Origin: Cynocephalus volans
Lineage: Eukaryota; Chordata; Mammalia; Dermoptera; Cynocephalidae
DNA: 64,000 nucleotides
Assembly: GCF_027409185.1 (NCBI RefSeq)
Contig: NC_084474.1
Location: 31,186,382 to 31,250,381, forward strand
Reading direction: 5' to 3'
Positions 58,901 to 64,000 of this stretch are shown piece by piece. Position numbers and translations under genes: made by a program. The notes below the pieces were generated by a model that was not told the DNA's origin, did not search any database, and was given only the letters and a program-made list of their open reading frames with translations. Position 1 is the first letter of the stretch; each line of letters opens with the position of its first letter.

Positions 58901-59704
58901 TTAGTTAGGTCTTAAAGAAGAGGAGGACCACCCGTTTCACATTTTAGTATTTTAACCTGTTTTTTTTACCTTCAATCCTGACATCTTACTAATTATAACC
59001 AAAATTTCTCCTAATCATTCAATTTATTTCACATTGTTGTCTATATTGCTGTTTCTTAGTATTCTTGTTACTAATCACTGAGCTACTTAAAATATATTTA
59101 TTACCGTCTCCTTGATAATTAAAAGCACTAAAAAATAGTAAGGCATCATGGCTGTTTTTAACTACCCTAAATGGCCAACTTTGGCCTAAGTTTTTTTCTT
59201 TAACCATCCTTAGAAGAGCATTAGCATGAGTTTAAGAGGAGTAATTTTAAATGAATGTGGCCTGACTATATGCTCTAGGAGCTGTTCTAGAAGGAGACAG
59301 ATACAGTAAGTGAAATGACCCTGGCATCCCATAACTCATTCTGTCATCATGCATCACAGGGCCTCACTTCTTATCTGCAAATCAAGATGGAATTCACTTA
59401 CACAGAGAGAAAATATTAAAAAGCCAAGATATATACTATGTCAGTGCTTTTCTAAACTTAACTTCTCAACAATAATTCCACATGTCAGTATATGTGAGCA
59501 TGTGCTTAGGGAAAATCTAATTTTTTAAATGGGTGAAAGTAACTAATGCTATCTTTTTTCCCTTCTAGGGGCAATTGGATTGGAGAAGCACCATATAAAG
59601 TAGGGGTGCCATGTTCATCTTGCCCTCCAAGTTATGGGGCATCTTGTACTGATAATCTGTGTTTTCCAGGAGTAACATCAAACTACCTGTACTGGTTTAA
59701 ATAA
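36422..59704 (+). CDS. PI15: Peptidase inhibitor 15 (P25TI), complete CDS in five coding exons
   Basis: The CDS joins 36422-36694, 55425-55543, 56552-56684, 56806-56921 and 59569-59704, giving 258 codons, the length I recall for human PI15. Residues 1 to about 20 are a signal peptide (hydrophobic core A6-L16). A pro-segment follows with N-glycosylation sequons at N26 and N36, then RRKR at 57-60, a furin-type site that would leave a mature chain starting YISQND at 61. The CAP domain covers about 67-213: H74 in FHNQVR, W93, C108, GQNL at 122-125 (sequon N124), PWYDEV at 141-146, HYTQMVW at 172-178 and CNYAPKGNW at 209-217. A tail follows with C229, C232, C240 and C245. The PI15/CRISPLD/R3HDML branch of CAP proteins is secreted; PI15 was described as a weak trypsin inhibitor from tumour cell lines. 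No Kunitz or Kazal inhibitor domain is present. All five coding junctions keep frame and use GT-AG. I chose the ATG at 36422 because it starts the signal peptide; an in-frame GTG at 36398 has no supporting homology. Confidence 0.97.
36868..36922 (+). repeat. GA-rich (GAGA/GACA) tract
   Basis: Imperfect GAGAGACA units about 170 bases after the exon 2 donor of PI15. Confidence 0.85.
37795..38035 (+). mobile_element. MIR SINE, near full length
   Basis: GTGATTAAGAATATGGGCTCTGGAATC, TTGGGTTCAGATCTCAGTCCTGG, TAAGCTGTGTGAACTTATGACTTC and the end ATAGATATTCAATAAACATTAG cover MIR from its tRNA-related head to its L2-like tail. Confidence 0.85.
38417..39008. mobile_element. Solo LTR of unrecognised family, nested in an older LTR
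   Basis: The 592-base block begins TGTGGCACTTGG and ends TTTCCCAACA (TG...CA). It is flanked by the exact 5-base duplication CTTGG at 38412-38416 and 39009-39013. Removing it with one CTTGG rejoins the host LTR without a break. It contains three 29-base tandem units (38618-38704). No gag, pol or env reading frame is present, so this is a recombined solo LTR. I do not recognise the family; the exact target duplication suggests a moderately young, possibly lineage-specific insertion. Confidence 0.8.
38618..38704 (+). repeat. Three 29-bp tandem units inside the nested LTR
   Basis: Units at 38618-38646, 38647-38675 and 38676-38704 share the core CTGGGTC.C.AGACC; the last two are closest (CCAGGCTGGGTCACCAGACC against CCAGGCTGGGTCCCCAGACC). 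LTR-internal direct repeats of this size are often enhancer repeats; that role is inference. Confidence 0.8.
39345..39489 (+). mobile_element. MIR SINE fragment, abutted by a t-SINE
   Basis: CTTTGGAGGCAAGCTCATCTGGGTCAGATCCCAACTG then TAAGACCCAGTTTCCTTATTTGTAAAATGGAAATGATAATA is MIR core sequence. The t-SINE at 39505 landed at its 3' end. Confidence 0.75.
39505..39651 (+). mobile_element. tRNA-derived SINE (colugo t-SINE type), recent insertion
   Basis: The body starts GGGCCGAGCCCGTGGCGCAC and contains a B-box-like GGGTTCGGATCC, then a truncated second tRNA-like half (GGCCGGTGCACTCACTGGCT...) and an A tail. It is flanked by an exact 15-base target duplication AATATGCATAATAAC at 39490-39504 and 39652-39666. 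It is strikingly GC- and CpG-rich against the surrounding AT-rich intron. From memory it belongs to the dermopteran t-SINE family, which has only tRNA-related sequence and no separate 3' region. Confidence 0.88.
39820..40060 (-). mobile_element. MIR SINE, antisense
   Basis: TCTTCATTTTACAAATGAAATCACTTAGACCCAGACAG, then TATGACAAGGCCAAGGTGGTAG and GGAATTAGAACTTAGGTCTGTG is the MIR complement. Confidence 0.75.
40440..40760 (-). mobile_element. L2 LINE 3' remnant, antisense
   Basis: GGCATTATTCTAAGTACTGGGGATGCA, ACAATAAACCAGATAAACAAATAAAT and AGGATAAGG-like steps through CAAAGGCCTGGAGGCACGAG follow the L2 3' region read in reverse. Approximate edges. Confidence 0.6.
42440..42765 (-). mobile_element. 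L2 LINE remnant, antisense
   Basis: The stretch GGCTCCTTGGAGGAGGAGTATTTGAGAC...GGCAAAGCAATGCATGAAC and later AGAAAGATGACCCTGGCAG matches the order of L2 complement landmarks. Diverged and indel-rich; edges approximate. Confidence 0.5.
44420..44870 (-). mobile_element. L2 LINE remnant, antisense
   Basis: The + strand reads TTATTGAAGGTTTTAAGCAGGG, AGTTACATAATCACATTTGC and AAAGGTTATTCCTGCC, the recognisable L2 complement (consensus GAAGGGTTTTAAGCAGGGGAGTGACATGATC). Heavily diverged; edges approximate. Confidence 0.6.
46450..46690 (-). mobile_element. MIR SINE, antisense
   Basis: CTCATTTAAGAGGTGGGGAATCTGAAGCTTGGAGAGCAATG, TAACTTTCTCAAAGTCAGAGAGCAAG matches the MIR complement from its 3' end towards its head. 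Confidence 0.75.
47270..47450 (-). mobile_element. L3/CR1-like LINE relic, antisense
   Basis: CCTGGAATTGATGTGACCTGACCAGTGCAGGGTAGAGC, TTATGAATGCATCCTAAAGTTAGCTTTG and TTCACATTCTCATGTAC follow the complement of the conserved L3/CR1 3' region (TGGTCTGACCAGTGCAGAGTA...GCAGCCCAAGAT...TGGCTCATGTTGAGC). This family was active before placental mammals diverged, so a recognisable copy is old and slowly changing. Confidence 0.6.
49139..50125 (-). mobile_element. L2 LINE remnant, antisense, with reverse transcriptase traces
   Basis: On the minus strand a decayed L2 ORF2 is visible: [20 protein letters not shown] then GYHLHADGS lines up with the L2 GVPQGSVLGP and HLYADD regions, and MTKIELRIF follows further on. 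Frameshifts and stops break it. The + strand shows the matching L2 text (GAGCCCTGGGAACC, GACAAGAGCAGTTTGGGTGGAG). It is interrupted by a hAT element at 49303-49484. The YADD catalytic motif reads HADG, so it is dead. Confidence 0.8.
49303..49484 (+). mobile_element. hAT-type (MER1-group) DNA transposon inserted in L2
   Basis: The element begins CAGTGGTCAGTAAACTTTTT and ends TTGCTGACCCTG, nearly matching terminal inverted repeats (CAGTGGTCAG against the complement of CTGACC-CTG). Its start, TTTCTGTAAACAGCCAGATAG, follows the common mammalian hAT-Charlie non-autonomous consensus. L2 sequence resumes directly on both sides. It is internally deleted; no transposase. Confidence 0.7.
50126..53355. 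other. Intron 2 stretch, nothing recognised
   Basis: AT-rich, with a short C run near 50191 and a GC-richer patch at about 52800-53080. No exon-like frame with splice sites. Confidence 0.45.
53356..53470. mobile_element. Short L1 non-coding fragment
   Basis: TATATTTGAGATATGTGACATCATGTTTTGATATACAT resembles the same L1 end as 25204-25520 (GTACATGTGATATTTTGATACATG). Short and diverged. Confidence 0.4.
53600..53770 (-). mobile_element. MIR-like fragment, antisense
   Basis: GGGGACCCTAGAGATGACCTCATCCAACATCCTTATTTTACAGATGAGTCATCTGGGAGACAGAG resembles the old mammalian repeat beginning TTAGAGATCATCTAGTCC and continuing into MIR-like sequence. Family uncertain. Confidence 0.45.
54866..55023 (-). 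mobile_element. tRNA-derived SINE (t-SINE type), antisense, recent insertion
   Basis: On the minus strand this is the same element as the one at 39505: body GGGCCGAGCCCGTGGCGCAC, B-box-like segment, truncated second unit and GTCACGAAAAAACGAC, then an A tail seen here as the T run from 54866. A 10-base target duplication GGTCATATTT lies at 54856-54865 and 55024-55033. It sits in PI15 intron 2, about 400 bases upstream of exon 3. Confidence 0.87.
55425..55543 (+). CDS. PI15: PI15 exon 3: first part of CAP core
   Basis: Acceptor GCTCCTACAG ends at 55424; donor GGAAG/GTAGGA follows 55543. The 119 bases encode residues 92-130 plus two bases of R131. Visible motifs are [17 protein letters not shown] and LRFLGQNLS, the CAP helix bearing C108 and the segment where many CAP proteins read GENL; this protein reads GQNL, as I recall for its CRISPLD and R3HDML relatives. 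N124 is a possible glycosylation site. Confidence 0.96.
55842..55904 (+). repeat. (TG)n with GCGCGC end, Z-DNA-prone, PI15 intron 3
   Basis: About 28 TG units followed by TGCGCGCGC. It lies between exons 3 and 4 (intron 55544-56551). Confidence 0.97.
56552..56684 (+). CDS. PI15: PI15 exon 4: CAP mid-region with four close cysteines
   Basis: Acceptor TTGATATCTAG ends at 56551. The last codon CAG ends at 56684, followed by GTTATT, a weak non-consensus but GT-type donor. The exon completes R131 and encodes residues 132-175: the PWYDEV motif, the cysteines C157, C161, C165 and C170, and H172-Y-T-Q, the start of the CAP signature that continues in the next exon. Confidence 0.95.
56806..56921 (+). 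CDS. PI15: PI15 exon 5: CAP signature motifs
   Basis: Acceptor TTTATTGTCACAG ends at 56805; donor CCCAAA/GTAAGT follows 56921. The exon encodes M176-P213 plus two bases of K214. It completes HYTQMVW and contains C186, C191 and the second CAP signature YLVCNYAP (C209). The intron before it is only 121 bases. Confidence 0.96.
56922..59568 (+). other. PI15: PI15 intron 5
   Basis: Bounded by GTAAGT and CTTCTAG. AT-rich, one AG tract at 58227-58275, no exon-like frame and no clear repeat. Confidence 0.85.
58227..58275 (+). repeat. Purine-only AG tract in PI15 intron 5
   Basis: About 50 bases of almost pure A and G (AAGGAGAGGAAGGGAAGGAG and onward). No further structure. Confidence 0.85.
59569..59704 (+). 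CDS. PI15: PI15 exon 6, coding part: C-terminal Cys-rich tail and stop
   Basis: Acceptor TTTTCCCTTCTAG ends at 59568. One base completes K214, then 44 codons run from [10 protein letters not shown] to NYLYWFK and TAA at 59702-59704. The tail carries CSSC (229-232), C240 and C245, the short Cys motif that follows the CAP domain in this branch; the longer LCCL domains of CRISPLD proteins are absent, which separates PI15 from CRISPLD1/2. From memory human PI15 reads GGSC where this copy reads GASC. Confidence 0.96.
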
Positions 59705-60036
59705 GCTTATCTTTTCCTCCAGGAAGTAAAATGCTTTCTGGGAATCATAGGCATATATATATATTGAATTTTGCACATATTATACATATTTTATAATAAT
59801 CTTGTTTTCCTTTTAGTATTCATTTGTATAGATTAGTGTTTGGTATGTTTGTTTAATTTTTTTAGATAATTAAAACATCCGTTTCTATTTTCTGACCTCT
59901 AAGCCTAAATTAAAATATTGTATATGTAGTAATAACATAGTTGATGCATCCAATTCCAAAACTTTCATTCCAAAAGAATTATATTATTATGTTCCTAAGG
60001 AATAACATTTATAGTTGATTTGTAATGTGTGTATGC

Positions 60037-60067
<31 letters not shown>

Positions 60068-63000
60068 TATATGTGTGTATATGTATATAGACCCACATAA
60101 AGGTTTAATATGTGATGTAATACATAGATAATAATATGATTCAGTAGTTAACTTGAGGAAAATTTTAAAAAAGATTCTAAAGTATATGTGAGGTGGTGGG
60201 ACATCTTCAGCACTCACAAACTGATAGTTTGCAAAATAACACTCAGTAATATCTGGAAATAATAATTTAATTACTCAGCCATAGATTTCATTCTGGAGAT
60301 ATTTTATTTGGGTCCACCAAAGGATATACTCAACTTATATAAGTTTTCAAATCATTCCTTTTGTTTAGTCTCCTTTTATTGAATCAGTAATCACGTGTTG
60401 AGTGCTCAGTACATGCAAGGCACCCTGCTGGGTATGTTCTGATGATGCGAAGATAATTAGATATGGTTCCTGCCTTCAGGAAGCTCACAAAATATTCAGG
60501 AAATAATGCAGCTTAGTGATTTTGCTCTAAACCTATTTTTTTAACAAATTGATCTTCATGTAGTTTTGAGGAAGTGAACACAATGCTGTGTAATATGTAA
60601 AGCTTTTGATTTCCTTGAAAATTTAGCTAATTAACAACTACCAGAGATCTCTGGAGCAGAATATATAGTTGTGACTTTAAAAAGCTAGAAAGCAAGACCC
60701 TCAGAAAAATGATGAGGTCCAAGAGAAGTCAGATTTAGGGGACAGGTATGAAAAGTCACAGAAATAGGGCAATTGCACAGCAAGACCAAGTGAGAGCTTT
60801 AGAAGGGCTTATCCTGAGGGTCTAGTACATCTTCAGGTCTGTCAGCAGGGGGCGAATGATTCCAGAAAGAGATGCATGGGTTGCTGAGGACATCTCCATC
60901 TCTTCACTGTTTTGCTCATCATTATTTGGTAAGAATCAATCTACTTATCATCTTGAGTCTTTGAGTATCATATTAAAGATCCTTCATGCATACCACATAC
61001 AATCATGATTTTGTTAAAGTGGCCCTCTTCAGATGTTTTTCCAAGGACTAATTATCAAACTTTATCTCTTGTTTCTGTAGAGGAAGAATTTTCAGTTCTT
61101 GATTAAGTTTGATTATGGAAATCAAAGCAAAGTTGCTACAGAAATTTCACTTATGTGATTTGGAAATGCAACATTTCCTCATTCATGAAATCTCTTTTAG
61201 AGCGGAGAATACAACATCTGGGTAAAGACACGTAACACATTACATTTCAAATATTTGTGTGTGTGTCTTTTATTCAGATTACATAATGCTTCCATAGAAT
61301 TATAGGACACATAAACTAAGTTACTTCCAGAGTGCAAATTTTAGATTTGTTTAAAATTCCATATACATTTGCAGTTTCTTAAGGTGGATGCATTGAAAGA
61401 TGACAGATAGTTCATCAAATCCACTCAATGGGCAAAGACTCCACCGTCTAGAAATTGGGTCTACTTGATGACAAATAACTGGCCTGATTACTTTGACAAA
61501 TTGAACATGGTGATTAAAATATTTGATGTCATACTATTCTGCCTTTGTGGGTACATATATAGACGATTAAAAATAAATACTTTGGGGGAATAAAGTGGAG
61601 AACAAAAGTAATTATATAACTTAGGTCCCAGTCCAACTTTCATCTAACATATCCAAGCAATTGGAAGGAAAGTCCATTAGTGGGATGTTTGCTTCACTTA
61701 TCTAGAAAGTGTTTCCATCCTTAACTTTATGATGTTAGTTGTACAGAAACAGTAGCAGGTACTATTGAATAGAAGATGACTGTTCTTAGTTCCAGTTCTG
61801 TTGCTGGCTTGCTTGTGCAGGTCGGTTTCTCAGTTCTCAAGAAAAATAGTGATATTTGCTTCATATTTCACCAAGGTTTCTATGAAGGTAAATTTACCAT
61901 ATTAATAGAAAGTTATGAATATCATTAATATCGTAAAACTTTTATTTGAGGCAAAATTGCTTCTCATGAGCTCCTCTTTGGCAGAAACTGTATCTAATTC
62001 TTTGTATTTATCCAAGCTTCTTAGATAGTGGCTGTAACATAATGAATGTTTAATAAATATTTATATGAATGGATTTTTACAATTAGCTAAAAAGTCTAGA
62101 ATTTCAACAATTTAGAGGAATCTCACCTTTCTATGCTTTATTAAGTCAAAAATGTCTTAAATATAAAGCTTTAAAGGTACCAAAATCCAGATAAATCATT
62201 AAACATACCAAATTAAGACTAGGACCTACACAATTATAAATTACATTTTCATAATGGTTCTTTCCAAACACAACTAGAACTACCGGTTCATTTATAACTT
62301 AACAACTCAGCTGAAAATATAATGGGTGTATTTGTTATCCTATCTGTACTTTTTAATGTTAGTCATATAAAGTGGCCATGTGAAATATTTTATTTTACAG
62401 GTTGAGGAAATGAAAGTTTGGTAATATAAACACACCGTGTCATATTTTTCACAGCATTCAACAGTGGTGCTAGGATAGTTATTTCTCACTGTAATTCCCA
62501 GAGACAGAAAGGATCTGGGTATAAGCTATTTCATAAGAGCAGCTTTAAGTAGTTAGTATAGAAGTTTTCATGTGGAATGGTTTCATTCAAAAGAAATAGT
62601 AACTGGCATGCATATTCTACAGCATCGATCCTCTCTATGGTGTAGATTTTTTTGTACTACCCCTTATTCAGTAGAAAAAGAAAAATATCTGTCACAATAT
62701 TTTTGGCCTTCATTGTTATCAAAAGACTGAAAAAAAAAATTTCAATTTTTGCCATTAAACCAATGGATTTCTTTCCAGAATTGTCTGCCAGTTGTGTAGG
62801 CACAGTGTTTATGTTCCTGATTTTAACAGACAAACTTGCTTTAAAAATGTGGAAGAAACGATTATTATTAGAGTTTTTTCTTCTGTTCATAGTCTCAGCA
62901 TCACCACGTCTGTGGCCCATGAGAGCTGCCCTATGAATTTCATTTGGCAGTGCTGTATCATTCATTTGAAACATTCATGGAAACATTCAATTGAGAATTC

Positions 63001-64000
63001 CATACAGCTTTAGCACAGAGTTGACCAAACACTAGTGCAAGTTCAAACAATACAATTTACTCAGAATATTTGAATTGAAACAATATATATTTTTCTCATT
63101 TATATGTGACTTTCTAAATCAACTTATAATATCTATGAAAGTAAACCCAATACCTTTTTAAGCCAATTTAGGTGTTTTGTATTCAGACCCTGCTTATTAA
63201 ATAAATGCACAGGCTAAACAGATCATTTGAATGTGGCCATGAAGGAAAAGTAATGCTTAGACTTTGGTGTTACGTTTCCCCCTGTGTACCAACATGCCTT
63301 ATTTTCTACAGTATCACTTTACAAAGTGATCTTGAAAAAAAAAAAAGTGATCTACAGCAAATCTTGACCTAAATGTAAGCCTTCACCTACTGAAGTGTTT
63401 AGGGAGAATAAAGTTACATTTCTGTCAATGTCTAACATTACCTTAACTTTTATAAGTTTTATTATTTTTGTATTATGAATTATATGTGTGAGTGAAGACA
63501 TTTAAACACATGCAGAATGATTTTTAAAAATTGTCATGGTCTTACTTTGACTAATGAGGATCAGTCAGAAACTTAGAAAGTTTAATAATTCACTGGTTAA
63601 TGGTGCTGAAAACACATTACAATTACCAAATCCTTGCTACAATTTTGAGGTTTTTTAGCAAAGTTTTTATTAAGTGTGAGCCATCAGTATCTACTCTGGT
63701 GCTAAATATATGGTGCTAAATGAATTGTTGGTGTTAATGGCTTTAGTAATGCTCCTTTTATTCATTGTTAAAAGTGTTATCCACTCAATTCCTGATTCAG
63801 AAATACTGATACATGTCTATATTAAATTAATCTTCACTAAAAATAGGCCAGTGAACTCTGTTTTTTTATTTAACAGTCCAACATCATTTAGGTGTTACAT
63901 AATGTAACTGTATATTTTTAGAAGTTATCAATTTTATTTTTTAAGGCATTTTTTAGCTTGGTAATGTTCAAATGCAGATATTACCTGAAGGTCTGATTAC
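59705..64000 (+). other. PI15: PI15 3' UTR and 3' flank (boundary not fixed)
   Basis: AT-rich sequence with no further ORF that I recognise. Canonical AATAAA hexamers lie at 61572, 61589, 62052, 63200 and 63407; the last is followed by a TG/T-rich stretch. The one at 62052 sits in an L2/MIR3-like end (about 61965-62070) and may be repeat-derived. An L2-like remnant lies at about 60375-60500. I cannot tell which signal ends the mRNA. The next gene downstream in mammals (CRISPLD1) is not reached. Confidence 0.55.
60031..60092 (+). repeat. TA/CATATA palindromic tract in the 3' UTR
   Basis: GTGTGTATGCATATATATAT followed by TACACATATACATATATGTGTGTATATG can form a long AT hairpin. It starts about 330 bases after the PI15 stop. 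Confidence 0.85.

Noticed and set aside
1..64000. CRISPR array, prokaryotic operon, phage or plasmid system
   Set aside because: No regularly spaced repeats with unique spacers and no bacterial gene density. The window is mammalian, and the direct repeats seen are microsatellites, LTR internal repeats and target duplications.

Overview
This is a piece of nuclear genome from a placental mammal. It is AT-rich and intron-dominated, dense in decayed eutherian repeats (MIR, L2, L1M, MER2/Tigger, MER5-type hAT, ERVL/MaLR LTRs), and has no compact bacterial-style genes. Three tRNA-derived SINEs at 29429-29525, 39505-39651 and 54866-55023 have a tRNA-Ile-like or closely related body followed directly by an A tail. 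From memory this matches the t-SINE family of colugos (Dermoptera), so the source is probably a flying lemur. That species call is inference; 'placental mammal' is secure. || The only protein-coding gene I can support is PI15 (peptidase inhibitor 15, P25TI), on the + strand and complete. It has a TATA-type promoter near 35660, a non-coding first exon (about 35691-35830) and five coding exons: 36357-36694 (ATG at 36422), 55425-55543, 56552-56684, 56806-56921, and 59569 onward with the stop at 59702-59704. The spliced reading frame is 258 codons, open throughout, with consistent splice phases. The product is a secreted CAP/CRISP-family protein: signal peptide, short glycosylatable pro-segment, RRKR furin-type site, CAP domain and a Cys-rich C-terminal tail. 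|| Layout. 1-35500 is upstream intergenic DNA built from repeat remnants separated by unrecognised AT-rich sequence, with no credible gene. 35520-35830 is the promoter and exon 1. Intron 2 (36695-55424, 18.7 kb) holds most of the younger insertions: a solo LTR with a clean 5-bp target duplication nested inside an older MaLR-like LTR, a t-SINE inserted at the end of a MIR, an antisense L2 reverse-transcriptase remnant interrupted by a hAT element, and an L3/CR1-like relic. 55425-59704 holds the remaining exons, and 59705-64000 the 3' UTR and 3' flank with several candidate polyadenylation signals. || No undescribed multi-gene system is visible. The most interesting observations are the nested LTR of unrecognised family with internal 29-bp repeats, the SINE insertions with exact target duplications, and regulatory details of PI15: an upstream ORF, a compact TATA promoter, and a 121-bp intron with a weak donor. 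Repeat family names come from memory of consensus sequences and were not checked against a database.
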